From an uncultured Pelagibacteraceae bacterium (lineage in GTDB: Bacteria; Pseudomonadota; Alphaproteobacteria; Pelagibacterales; Pelagibacteraceae): a stretch of 64,000 bases of DNA. Location: NCBI GenBank assembly GCA_902537665.1, contig CACBCE010000004.1:1-64000 (forward strand), written 5' to 3'. Below, in pieces: positions 52,236 to 61,047 of the stretch. Position 1 is the first letter of the stretch, and every line of letters starts with the position of its first letter. The translations under genes were made by a program, and so were the position numbers. The notes under the pieces are model-generated. The model worked only from the letters and a program-made list of their open reading frames with translations, did no database searches and was not told where the DNA came from.

Positions 52236-52273
52236 AAAAAAAAGAGGTGACTTCAGTCTCCCTCCATCACCTC
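52236..52273 (-). terminator. Hairpin with T-run directly before the DUF2061 start
   Basis: On the minus strand the stem GAGGTGA/TCACCTC (7 bp, arms 52267-52273 and 52244-52250, 16-nt loop) is followed by eight Ts (52243-52236) and then the ATG of the DUF2061 gene. It may end the phosphomannomutase transcript or attenuate the small gene. An additional GAATCA/TGATTC stem lies just upstream. Confidence 0.7.
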
Positions 52274-52337
52274 ACAGAATCAGATTAAATGATTCTTTAC
52301 AGTTTTATGAACACTTTTTAGTTGAATCTTTACCTTA

Positions 52338-53792
52338 TTAAATTTTTTGATCGTACTCACCAATCTTGCCAGTTTTCATTAATGTTTTATCAATGAATTT
52401 AAAAATATTTAATTTTCTTGCATCAGAAGTAGGGCTTTCAGTTACTACAACTAACGAGGGTTTATTAGAGGATGCTCGAATTAAACCCCAAGAACCATCT
52501 TCAAAAGAAAATCTAACACCATTTACAGTTATAATCTCTTTAATTTCTTGATTATCTATTTTTATTTTTTGGTCTTTTATTTTTTTAAATTCCTTCACCA
52601 TTTCATCAACTACATTGTATTTTTCCTCATCTTTACAAAAAGGTGCCATTGTTGGCGATTGGTAAGTGGTCGGAAGTTCTTTAATTATTTCACTCATTTT
52701 TTTATTTTGATTATTTAATAGGTGACAAACTTGAATTGCTGAATTAATTCCGTCATCGTAACCGTAACCTAATGGTTGATTGAAAAAAAAGTGTCCACTT
52801 TTCTCAAATCCAGCTAAAGCTTTTTCATTATGCACTTTTCTTTTGATGTGAGAATGACCTGTTTTCCAATATAAAGTTTCACATTGATTTTTATTCAAAA
52901 TTTTGTCAGTTGAATAAAGACCAGTAGATTTTACATCCACAATAAACTTTGAATTTTTATGTGTATTAGACAGATTTCTAGCTATTAATAAGCCTATTTT
53001 ATCAGAAAAAATCTCATTTCCATCATTATCAATTACACCAACACGATCACCATCTCCATCAAAACCAAAACCGATATCAGCATTGTTCTCTCTAACTGAT
53101 TTAACAATAGCATGGAGCATTTCAAGATCCTCAGGGTTTGGATTATATTTTGGAAAATTCCAGTCTAAATTACAGTCTAATTCTACTACTTCACACCCAA
53201 TACCTCTTAATATATCGGGAGCAAAAATTCCTGCTGTACCATTACCACAAGCAACAACAGCTTTTATTTTCTTGTTTAACTTATTTTTACTTATTAAATC
53301 CTCTTTATAAATTTTATCAAAATCCTTAATTTGTTTTTCATTACCTTCACCTTTAGTAAAATCTTGGTTCAAAGTGATTTCTTTTAATTCTTTCATTTCC
53401 TCGGGTGCATGCGTTAATCCTTTTTTGATACCCATTTTTACTCCTGTCCAGCCATTTTCATTATGACTTGCAGTTACCATCGCAACTGCATCTGCATCTA
53501 AGTTAAATTGTGCGAAATAAACCATTGGTGATAAGGATAAACCAACATCTTCAATGAAACACCCGGTTGATACTAAACCCTTCTTTAAAGCTGACTTTAT
53601 TTTTTCGCTGTATGATCTGTAATCATGCCCAACTATTACTCTTGGATTTTCTTTTTTAGTATGTTTTTTAATTTGAGTTCCTAAACCTTTTCCAAGATTC
53701 GTTATTCCTAGCTCATTAATGTCTTTTTCGTAAATCCATCTTGCGTCATATTCTCTAAAGCCAAAGGGGTCTATTTTAATTGATTGAGACAT
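52338..53792 (-). CDS. Phosphomannomutase/phosphoglucomutase
   Basis: This 484-residue protein of the alpha-D-phosphohexomutase family has the phosphoserine loop MVTASHNENGW (Ser109, with the usual Pro replaced by Glu), the metal site FGFDGDGDRVGV and the sugar-binding loop FEKSGHFFF. It interconverts hexose-6-phosphates and hexose-1-phosphates, supplying glucose-1-phosphate or mannose-1-phosphate for the many glycan genes of this window, including rmlA and galE products. Its start is 158 bases from divergent nrdA. Confidence 0.92.
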   Translation of the reverse strand: MSQSIKIDPFGFREYDARWIYEKDINELGITNLGKGLGTQIKKHTKKENPRVIVGHDYRSYSEKIKSALKKGLVSTGCFIEDVGLSLSPMVYFAQFNLDADAVAMVTASHNENGWTGVKMGIKKGLTHAPEEMKELKEITLNQDFTKGEGNEKQIKDFDKIYKEDLISKNKLNKKIKAVVACGNGTAGIFAPDILRGIGCEVVELDCNLDWNFPKYNPNPEDLEMLHAIVKSVRENNADIGFGFDGDGDRVGVIDNDGNEIFSDKIGLLIARNLSNTHKNSKFIVDVKSTGLYSTDKILNKNQCETLYWKTGHSHIKRKVHNEKALAGFEKSGHFFFNQPLGYGYDDGINSAIQVCHLLNNQNKKMSEIIKELPTTYQSPTMAPFCKDEEKYNVVDEMVKEFKKIKDQKIKIDNQEIKEIITVNGVRFSFEDGSWGLIRASSNKPSLVVVTESPTSDARKLNIFKFIDKTLMKTGKIGEYDQKI

Positions 53793-53869
53793 GCTGTTAA
53801 TTACTTACATTTTTTTCATTTTTATAGTTGAATTTTTTTTTCACTGTTCTATAAATGTTCTGTTGATTT

Positions 53870-53885
53870 ACATAATATTTAGTAT
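53870..53885 (+). promoter_or_regulatory. NrdR-box-like site 1
   Basis: ACATAATATTTAGTAT matches 13 of 16 positions of the NrdR consensus acaCwAtATaTwGwgt by hand alignment. Its centre is 31 bases from that of the second box, that is three helical turns. Paired boxes at this distance are the hallmark of NrdR control of ribonucleotide reductase genes. Confidence 0.65.
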
Positions 53886-53900
53886 ATTAACACTCAGCGC

Positions 53901-53916
53901 ACACAACATATAGTTG
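53901..53916 (+). promoter_or_regulatory. NrdR-box-like site 2, overlapping the -35 box
   Basis: ACACAACATATAGTTG matches 13 of 16 consensus positions, with the palindrome ACAAC-ATATA-GTTGT inside. A 15-base linker separates it from site 1. It overlaps the predicted -35 element (53914), so NrdR binding would block transcription of nrdAB. Confidence 0.7.
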
Positions 53917-53942
53917 TTTTCGCTATATTAACAAGATATAAT
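53914..53942 (+). promoter_or_regulatory. nrdA promoter, leaderless candidate
   Basis: TTGTTT (53914-53919), a 17-base spacer and a perfect TATAAT (53937-53942). The predicted start (about 53949) is within a few bases of the nrdA ATG at 53951, so the mRNA would have almost no leader. No Shine-Dalgarno is seen. Confidence 0.65.
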
Positions 53943-53950
53943 AACAAAAA

Positions 53951-55891
53951 ATGAATAAAATACTATCGCAGGCATTAAAGAAAGCTGTCTCTGAATTAAG
54001 CCCTGAAGTTAAAGAAGTCCAAAAAAGCAATAGACCAGATTTATTCTCATTAAATAATGAAACTGAGCTGTTTCAAAATGATAAAGGCATAATAATTAAA
54101 ATTGACCGATCAAAAGATGCAAACTTAACTGATTTTGGTAAGGCAACTTTAAAAGACAGATATCTTGGTCATAATGAATCTTTTCAGGATTTATTTGCGA
54201 GAGTGGCTAGTACTTATGCTGATGATAATTTACATGCGCAAAGAATTTATAATTATATTAGCAATCTTTGGTTCATGCCAGCTACACCGGTTTTATCTAA
54301 TGGTGGAACTAAAAGAGGATTACCAATTTCATGTTTTTTAAATGAAGCATCAGATAGCTTGGGTGGCATTTTAGATCTTTGGAGTGAAAATGTTTGGTTA
54401 GCTGCAAAAGGTGGAGGTATAGGAAGCTATTGGGGCAACCTAAGATCAATAGGTGAAAAGATTGGAAGAGTTGGAAAAACTTCTGGAATTATTCCTTTTA
54501 TAAAAGTTATGGATTCATTAACTATGGCAATAAGCCAAGGTTCTTTGAGAAGAGGGTCTGCAGCATGTTACCTTCCAATAGATCATCCTGAAATAGAAGA
54601 GTTTATGGAAATGAGAAGACCGACAGGCGGTGATCCAAATAGAAAAGCATTAAACTTACACCATGGCGTTTTAGTTTCTGATGCATTTATGCGAGCTGTA
54701 GAAAATGATGAACAATGGGCATTAAAGAGTCCAGTTGACGGAACTGTTCAACAAACTTTATCTGCTAGAAATTTATGGATTAGATTATTAACTGCAAGAA
54801 TTGAAACAGGTGAGCCTTACATTATTTATATTGATACAGTTAACAGACAAATTCCACAACATCATAAGTTAGCAAATCTTACTGTTAAAACCTCAAATCT
54901 TTGCAGTGAGATAACATTACCTACTGGTATAGACAAAGATGGAAGAGATAGAACAGCTGTTTGTTGTTTGTCTTCATTAAATTTAGAAAAGTATGATGAG
55001 TGGAAAGATGATCCAGATATGATTGGAGATGTGATGAGATTTTTAGATAATGTTTTATCTGATTTTATTAATAAAGCACCTGAGCAATTTAAAGATGCTA
55101 AATACTCTGCTGAGAGAGAAAGAAGTGTTGGGTTAGGAGTGATGGGTTTCCATTCTTTCTTACAGAAAAAAAGAATTCCACTCGAGTCTGTTATGGCAAA
55201 GTCATGGAATAAAAAGATTTTCAAAAATATTCATGAAAAAGTGAACCAGGCTTCAAAAGATTTAGCTGAAGAAAGAGGCGCATGTCCAGATGCTGCAGAA
55301 TATGGTTTCAAAGAGAGATTTTCAAATAAAACCGCAATAGCACCAACTGCATCTATTTCAATAATCTGCGGAGGTGCATCACCAGGAGTAGAGCCTATTG
55401 CAGCTAACAGTTATACTCACAAAACTTTATCAGGATCTTTCAATGTAAGAAATAGATATCTTGAGGAAATTTTGGAAAGTCATGGTAAGAATGATGATGA
55501 AACATGGTCAACAATAACTACTAATCAAGGTTCAGTTTCGCATCTAGATTTTTTAACTGATTTAGAAAAAGATGTTTTTAAAACTGCTTTTGAATTAAAT
55601 CAAAAATGGATTATTGAGCTAAGCGGTGATAGGACACCATTTATTTCTCAAGCACAATCAGTTAATTTGTTTTTACCAGCAGACGTTCACAAAAAAGAAT
55701 TACATAGAATTCATTTTGATGCATGGAAAAAAGGTTTGAAAAGCCTTTATTACTGTAGATCAAAATCAATTCAAAGAGCTGAAAATATCAATAATGCTAA
55801 ATCAACTGATATTACAGCCAATGTATATAAATCTAAAAATCAACAAACTAACGAGGAACCAGAATACGAGGAGTGTTTATCATGTCAGTAG
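53951..55891 (+). CDS. nrdA: Ribonucleoside-diphosphate reductase alpha subunit (class I)
   Basis: NrdA reduces ribonucleotides to deoxyribonucleotides with the radical supplied by NrdB. The 646-residue protein has LPISCFLNEASDSLGG with the first active-site Cys, the catalytic NLCSEITLPTG (Asn, Cys, Glu) and AVCCLSSLNLEKY with the second Cys. The C-terminal pair Cys642-x-x-Cys645 passes electrons from thioredoxin. It is shorter than the E. coli protein and lacks an obvious N-terminal ATP cone, as in many Alphaproteobacteria. It overlaps nrdB by 10 bases. Confidence 0.93.
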   Translation: MNKILSQALKKAVSELSPEVKEVQKSNRPDLFSLNNETELFQNDKGIIIKIDRSKDANLTDFGKATLKDRYLGHNESFQDLFARVASTYADDNLHAQRIYNYISNLWFMPATPVLSNGGTKRGLPISCFLNEASDSLGGILDLWSENVWLAAKGGGIGSYWGNLRSIGEKIGRVGKTSGIIPFIKVMDSLTMAISQGSLRRGSAACYLPIDHPEIEEFMEMRRPTGGDPNRKALNLHHGVLVSDAFMRAVENDEQWALKSPVDGTVQQTLSARNLWIRLLTARIETGEPYIIYIDTVNRQIPQHHKLANLTVKTSNLCSEITLPTGIDKDGRDRTAVCCLSSLNLEKYDEWKDDPDMIGDVMRFLDNVLSDFINKAPEQFKDAKYSAERERSVGLGVMGFHSFLQKKRIPLESVMAKSWNKKIFKNIHEKVNQASKDLAEERGACPDAAEYGFKERFSNKTAIAPTASISIICGGASPGVEPIAANSYTHKTLSGSFNVRNRYLEEILESHGKNDDETWSTITTNQGSVSHLDFLTDLEKDVFKTAFELNQKWIIELSGDRTPFISQAQSVNLFLPADVHKKELHRIHFDAWKKGLKSLYYCRSKSIQRAENINNAKSTDITANVYKSKNQQTNEEPEYEECLSCQ

Positions 55892-56898
55892 CAAAGAAAG
55901 TTAAAGTAGAAAAAAAAGAAATTATTCAACCAAAAAAGATGGGTCTTTTAGTGGAAAACCCAGTTTATAAACCTTTTAGATATCCATGGTGTTATGATGC
56001 TTGGTTAACGCAACAAAGAATTCATTGGTTACCTGAGGAGGTACCACTTGGTGATGATGTTAGAGATTGGCAGAAAAATTTATCACAACCTGAAAAAAAT
56101 CTTTTAACTCAAATTTTTAGATTTTTCACACAAGCTGATGTTGAAGTAAATAACTGTTACCTAAGACATTACACAACTGTTTTTAAACCAACTGAAGTTT
56201 TAATGATGATGACTGCTTTTGCATCAATGGAAACAGTGCATGTTGCTGCTTATTCTCATTTATTAGATACTATTGGAATGCCAGAGTCAGAATATTCTGC
56301 ATTCATGAAGTATAAAGAAATGAAAGATAAATATGATTACATGCAAGGATTTAATGTTAATTCAAAAGAAGACATTGCTAAAACTGTTGCGGTCTTTAGT
56401 GCTTTTACTGAAGGTTTACAACTATTTGCAAGTTTTGCGATCCTTTTGAATTTCCCAAGACATAATAAGATGAAAGGAATGGGTCAAATAGTTACTTGGT
56501 CTGTAAGAGATGAAACTCTTCACTGCAATTCTATGATTAGAATTTTTAAAGAATTCATTAAAGAGAATCCGGAAATCTGGACACCAAAATTGAAAAAAGA
56601 ATTATATGAAGCTTGCAGAACTATCATAGAACACGAAGATGCTTTTATTGATTTAGCTTTTGAAATGGGTCCAATGGAGGGTTTAACCGCTAAGGAGGTT
56701 AAAGATTACATTAGATTTATTGGAAATAGAAGATTGGTTCAATTAGGATTAGAACCAATTTATGATGTCCAAAAGAATCCACTTGGATGGCTAGATACAA
56801 TGTTAAATGCAGTTGAGCACATGAACTTCTTTGAGGGTCGTGCAACAGAATACTCTAAAGCATCCACTCAAGGAACTTGGGTTGAAGCATTTAGCTGA
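55882..56898 (+). CDS. nrdB: Ribonucleoside-diphosphate reductase beta subunit (class I)
   Basis: NrdB carries the metal centre and radical for NrdA. The ATG at 55882 is chosen over a GTG at 55873 because GAGGAG lies 8 bases before it. The ligand pattern is seen: QADVEVNN, Glu-x-x-His-x-x-x-Tyr in SMETVHVAAYSH (the Tyr being the radical candidate), VFSAFTEGLQLF and VRDETLHCNSM. Length 338. It overlaps nrdA by 10 bases, giving coupled translation, and its end is 72 bases from the convergent egtD-like gene. Confidence 0.94.
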   Translation: MSVAKKVKVEKKEIIQPKKMGLLVENPVYKPFRYPWCYDAWLTQQRIHWLPEEVPLGDDVRDWQKNLSQPEKNLLTQIFRFFTQADVEVNNCYLRHYTTVFKPTEVLMMMTAFASMETVHVAAYSHLLDTIGMPESEYSAFMKYKEMKDKYDYMQGFNVNSKEDIAKTVAVFSAFTEGLQLFASFAILLNFPRHNKMKGMGQIVTWSVRDETLHCNSMIRIFKEFIKENPEIWTPKLKKELYEACRTIIEHEDAFIDLAFEMGPMEGLTAKEVKDYIRFIGNRRLVQLGLEPIYDVQKNPLGWLDTMLNAVEHMNFFEGRATEYSKASTQGTWVEAFS

Positions 56899-56970
56899 TA
56901 TACAATTAACGTAAACATAAAAGTCAAATAAGTGTTGTAAAGCATTTATATTATCAAATATAATTAAGAC

Positions 56971-57894
56971 TTAAGTGTCTAGATCTAAAAAATGAATACT
57001 AAAAAGTTTTTTGTCGTCAACCCAGGTCTTTTTAATTTTCCATCCAGCTTTATTAACTATATTCCTGAAGGATTTAATTGTATATTTATGAGAATTCTCG
57101 GTGTGTATCTCCTCATTTTTTCTAATAAAATATTTTGAACCATTTATTTTAATATTATTATTTTTTCTAGATTTTAATCTCATCTCAATTCTTTTCTTTT
57201 TTGTATTATAAATAGCTAAATGTTTATATAAATTTAAGTTTATATCACCACCTAATTCATTGTTAATTCTTTGTAAAATATTTTTGTTAAATTCTGCAGT
57301 TACACCTTTTTTATCATCGTAAGCAGAAATTAAAGTTGGAATATCTTTAACCAAATCAACACCAATGATAATTTTTTTTGCTTTAAATTTTGATTTAAGT
57401 ACTTTTAAAAACTTAACAGCCTCATTTGTTTCAAAATTACCAATAGTTGATCCTGGAAAAAAAATAATTATATTTTCTGATGATTTTATTTTAAATGGTG
57501 GTTTATTGTTGCTTGAGAAATCATATCCTTTTGGAGTAATAGCTATTTTTGGAAATTTCTTTTTAAAGCTTTGAGATATTTTAGTTATATAATCTTCAGA
57601 AATATCTAAAGGTATATATTTTTTTGGTTTATCTAGTCTGTTGAGAAAAATAGCAATTTTTTTGGTATCCCCAGCGCCTGGTTCAATTATAACAGCTTCT
57701 TTACCTATTTTTTTTGCAATTTCAATTTTATTTTCTTTTAAAATTTTTCTTTCTGTTCGTGTTGGATAATACTCTTTCAACTTAGTAATTTTTTCAAAAA
57801 GTTTTGACCCCTGGAAGTCGTAAAACCATTTAGAGCTTATTTTTTTGTTTCTCTTACTTAAGCCTAGACTTATTTCTTCTGAAAATGATTTCAT
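56971..57894 (-). CDS. egtD: EgtD-like histidine N-alpha-methyltransferase
   Basis: EgtD methylates the amino group of histidine three times to give hercynine, the first step to ergothioneine. The 307-residue protein has FYDFQGSKLFEKI, EPGAGDT (71-77), the SAM/histidine segment FPGSTIGNFE with Asn153 (matching Asn166 of the mycobacterial enzyme), AYDDKKGVTAEFN, and Glu266-x-Ser268 in HTENSHKY (matching Glu282 and Ser284). All histidine-binding residues that I can place are kept. No EgtB is in the window. It overlaps the methyltransferase gene by 4 bases. Confidence 0.85.
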   Translation of the reverse strand: MKSFSEEISLGLSKRNKKISSKWFYDFQGSKLFEKITKLKEYYPTRTERKILKENKIEIAKKIGKEAVIIEPGAGDTKKIAIFLNRLDKPKKYIPLDISEDYITKISQSFKKKFPKIAITPKGYDFSSNNKPPFKIKSSENIIIFFPGSTIGNFETNEAVKFLKVLKSKFKAKKIIIGVDLVKDIPTLISAYDDKKGVTAEFNKNILQRINNELGGDINLNLYKHLAIYNTKKKRIEMRLKSRKNNNIKINGSKYFIRKNEEIHTENSHKYTIKSFRNIVNKAGWKIKKTWVDDKKLFSIHFLDLDT

Positions 57895-58811
57895 TTTATA
57901 TTAGGTACAACTAAAAGACGACTAATTGGCATTGAAAAACGTCCTAGTCTCTGAATATCATTACTTTGGTTAGATACTGTGAGAAGTTTAGATAGACTTG
58001 TGATCATTAACTTTCTTTTCTCTGGCTTCAAGACAAATGCAGCATAAAAAAATCCAGCTACAATTTCAGCTATTTGAGTAACTGGTCCCTCTATAGACAC
58101 AACATTAGTTTCAATAGTTACATTTGCCCCTGGAAAAATTTTTTGAACAAGTATACTTAGGCTTTCTGATCTTCGTATCCTTGGATCGCCCAAATCAATC
58201 TCTCCATAACTTGGTATTTCCTCTTTTACATAACTATAAATTAAATCGTGTACATTTTTGTAACCGGGCGCAATATTCATTGGTCCGTCAACTATTGCTG
58301 CAAACTGACCCTTATGAGTTAAAACTCGTTTGACTTCATTTAATACAGGGTCTATCGGGTCCATTAATGTTAAAGCCCAATGACATAAGACTATGTCAAT
58401 AGAGTTATCATTAATTATCTTCAAATTTTGCGCACTGGTCTCAATAAGACTAGTTCCACTGTCTTTGAGGCGTATCTTTGCTAATGCTAATTCCTCAGGA
58501 CTCATGTCTACTCCTTTTAAATTTAAATTTTTATTTCGATCAAATAATATTTTTAATAATGGCCCAGAACCACACGCAAGATCTAATACATTTGAAACTC
58601 CATTGTCTGGTACAAGTTCAGCTAGCCATTCGTAACTATTACGCCCAAGTCTATCACGACAAGAACTTGCACACACTTCAGTAAATCCAGCGTGTTCTTG
58701 GTGGATAGTTCTTAAATGGTCAATTAAAGCATTTCCATTAGGATGTTTATGGCGAGCGAGACTGCCAGTCCAAATCGAATTAAATCCCTTTTGATTATTC
58801 ATGTCTATCAT
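57891..58811 (-). CDS. SAM-dependent methyltransferase of the EgtD cassette
   Basis: The 306-residue protein has a class I core: VLDLACGSGPLLKIL for SAM, GVDMSPEELALA, DIVLCHWALTLMDP and an RVLTHKGQFAAIVDG strand. The N- and C-terminal parts are of no known family to me. It is linked by 4-base overlaps to the PhyH-like gene upstream and to egtD downstream. Codon and base use look less AT-rich than egtD. It may modify the same small molecule as EgtD and the dioxygenase-like protein. Confidence 0.75.
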   Translation of the reverse strand: MIDMNNQKGFNSIWTGSLARHKHPNGNALIDHLRTIHQEHAGFTEVCASSCRDRLGRNSYEWLAELVPDNGVSNVLDLACGSGPLLKILFDRNKNLNLKGVDMSPEELALAKIRLKDSGTSLIETSAQNLKIINDNSIDIVLCHWALTLMDPIDPVLNEVKRVLTHKGQFAAIVDGPMNIAPGYKNVHDLIYSYVKEEIPSYGEIDLGDPRIRRSESLSILVQKIFPGANVTIETNVVSIEGPVTQIAEIVAGFFYAAFVLKPEKRKLMITSLSKLLTVSNQSNDIQRLGRFSMPISRLLVVPNIK

Positions 58812-59806
58812 ATTTCACTTTTAACTGGCCAACAAATCGGATTAAGTTGACTAGCAGCAATGTCTCCTGGTTTGACATTGGGCATGAATTTCTGCCAGTC
58901 ACCAGAGACCATAGTTGGTGAGTTGATTACTCTTGCTCCATCTCGGTAATAAGTATTGGCTAAAGCTATTCGACTACAGTTAGTACGATTGCTTGACGCG
59001 GTATGAAAATTTAAATTATGATGAAAGCTAACCTCACCAAGTTCAAATGGAGTAGCATTCACATTCACATTATTCTTTGAAAAAATGTTTGAGACTTCTC
59101 TGTCATATCCAGTACCAGTTTTTTCAAAAGTGACATCTTTAATTAATTCGTGAACATCGAGTGGATAGGCAAAAGAAAGCGGTCCCATTTCAATAGGAGT
59201 TGGCTGTGCTGGAGCCCAAGCCGTAACCACATCATTAGTATCTAGCGGAAAATGATGATCATCAAAGTGCCATGGTGTACGACCACAACCAGATTGTTTA
59301 GCTAGCACATTGTCATGGTAAAGTCTAACAGCTGATACTTCGAGAAGATTTGCAGAAATTTGCCCTAGACGAGGTGACAACACATAGGCACGGAGGAGAG
59401 CGTTGTCAGGCCAAGTCATTTCAAGGCTTAGGAAACGGTCATATGCTTCTTTATCTGGATCAACTTTAAATTCTTTTTTTAATAGATTAATTAACTCAGC
59501 TCTAAGTTTCAGTACAGCTCCTGGCGAGAAAACCTTTTTAAGTTTTATAAAGCCATTTTTTTTGAAAAAATTAACTTGATCATTAGTCAAATGGTAGGGC
59601 TCAGCCAATTCTGAGATAACTTCATCGTCACTGGGTATTTGAATATCTGGTAAAGGATTGATATTTATTATTTCATGTTCTTTAGAGTCATTATCTGCAA
59701 GACTAACATACCAGTCCCACCATGCCTGATTATCTTTATCCCATGGTTTACTGATATCAGTAGATTCAGATTTTTTAGGATTTAAATTGCTATTAGAATT
59801 TTTCAT
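58808..59806 (-). CDS. Phytanoyl-CoA dioxygenase (PhyH)-like protein
   Basis: This 332-residue protein has a PhyH-type iron/2-oxoglutarate oxygenase core. The metal site HxD is in TPWHFDDHHFPLD, the distal His and Arg are in FHHNLNFHTASSNRT, and MGPLSFAYPLDVH is typical. The N-terminal 55 residues are a polar extension. It starts the cassette that continues with a methyltransferase and egtD. Hand counts of 60-base lines here give 40-50% G+C, versus 17% in a line of egtD. Confidence 0.82.
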   Translation of the reverse strand: MKNSNSNLNPKKSESTDISKPWDKDNQAWWDWYVSLADNDSKEHEIININPLPDIQIPSDDEVISELAEPYHLTNDQVNFFKKNGFIKLKKVFSPGAVLKLRAELINLLKKEFKVDPDKEAYDRFLSLEMTWPDNALLRAYVLSPRLGQISANLLEVSAVRLYHDNVLAKQSGCGRTPWHFDDHHFPLDTNDVVTAWAPAQPTPIEMGPLSFAYPLDVHELIKDVTFEKTGTGYDREVSNIFSKNNVNVNATPFELGEVSFHHNLNFHTASSNRTNCSRIALANTYYRDGARVINSPTMVSGDWQKFMPNVKPGDIAASQLNPICWPVKSEI

Positions 59807-59922
59807 TTAGAATAGTATTAAAGTTTTTTTTTTAATTAGAAATAGCGCGTTTTGACATGTATTATTAGACTTATTAAAAAAAGCTCTCATTTAATTGATT
59901 ATCTTAATAAGTTTTAGATTAA

Positions 59923-61047
59923 TTATCTTTGATTTAATTGTAGAACTTTTCTGTGCTTGTTGCCTTTGTAACTTGCAAGTGGTCGGATCAATTTGTTTGC
60001 AGCGTGTTGCTCCATTATATGTGCTGACCAACCAGTTATTCTTGAAATAACAAATATAGGTGTGAAAAAATCTGTATCAAATCCCATCAAATGATAGGTT
60101 GGTCCTGTCGGATAATCCACATTTGGATGAATGTTTTTTCTTTCTATCATTACCTTTTCAACAATGTCATAGATTTTTTCAAATTTCTTATCTTTTTTAA
60201 TTTTTGCTACTTTAGCGAAATATTTTCTCATTGTAGGAACTCTTGAGTCTCCACTTTTGTAAACTCTATGGCCAAAACCCATAACAACTTCTTTGTTATC
60301 TAAGGCATCATTTATCCATTTAAGAGCGTTTTTAGGATCCTTAATTTTGTTCATCATATGCATTACTTCTTCATTAGCCCCTCCATGTAATGGACCTTTT
60401 AAACTTGCTATTGCCCCAGTAATTGCACCGTGAATATCAGACAAGCTGCTGGTAATAGTTCTTGCAGTAAAAGTTGAAACGTTAAAGCTATGCTCTGCAT
60501 ACAATATTAAAGACACATCAAAAGCTTTTACTATTTCTTTTTGAGGTACTTTTCCAAAACACATATAAAAAAAGTTTTCTGCTATATTTAAATTTTTTTT
60601 GGGTTTGATAATTTTTTTACCTTTTCTAATTCTGTAGAAAGCAGCTAATGCAGTGGGAGTTTTTGCAAGGATTCTAATCGCTTTTCTCATATTTGCTTCA
60701 AGAGAGGAATCAGTTGTTTCTTTATCCTCTAAACCCATAATACTTACGGCTGTTCTAGCCACATCCATAGGATGGGATTTTTTAGGCATTTTTTTTATAA
60801 CTGAGTATAAATCTTTAGATAATTCTCTATTATTTTTCTCTTCCTTTTCAAATTTTCTTAGCTGAATAGTATTCGGTAAATCCTTATTTAAAATAAGATA
60901 TGCTACTTCCTCAAATCTACAATATTCACAAAGATCTTGAGCAGCATAACCTCTATAAGTTAGAGAGTTAATTTCAGGCATTACTTTTGAGACTTCTGTT
61001 TCGTCTACAACAATTCCTAATAAGCCTTTTTTAATATCATCACTCAT
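59923..61047 (-). CDS. prpC: 2-methylcitrate synthase
   Basis: PrpC condenses propionyl-CoA with oxaloacetate. The 374-residue citrate-synthase fold has INSLTYRGYAAQDLCEYC, the LKGPLHGGANEEV His, GFGHRVYKSGDSR with the second His, and AEHSFNVSTFTARTI, which is closer to PrpC than to GltA. NVDYPTG has the catalytic Asp. It ends the prpD-prpB-prpC unit and overlaps prpB by 1 base. Confidence 0.9.
   Translation of the reverse strand: MSDDIKKGLLGIVVDETEVSKVMPEINSLTYRGYAAQDLCEYCRFEEVAYLILNKDLPNTIQLRKFEKEEKNNRELSKDLYSVIKKMPKKSHPMDVARTAVSIMGLEDKETTDSSLEANMRKAIRILAKTPTALAAFYRIRKGKKIIKPKKNLNIAENFFYMCFGKVPQKEIVKAFDVSLILYAEHSFNVSTFTARTITSSLSDIHGAITGAIASLKGPLHGGANEEVMHMMNKIKDPKNALKWINDALDNKEVVMGFGHRVYKSGDSRVPTMRKYFAKVAKIKKDKKFEKIYDIVEKVMIERKNIHPNVDYPTGPTYHLMGFDTDFFTPIFVISRITGWSAHIMEQHAANKLIRPLASYKGNKHRKVLQLNQR

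Noticed and set aside
52236-52337. Structured leader before the DUF2061 gene considered as a riboswitch.
   Set aside because: It has two simple stems and a T-run and no match to a riboswitch consensus that I know; terminator or attenuator is the simpler reading.
59869-59912. 9-bp inverted repeat ACTTATTAA/TTAATAAGT downstream of prpC.
   Set aside because: All-AT arms with a 26-base loop and no following T-run; expected by chance in AT-rich DNA, so not called as terminator.
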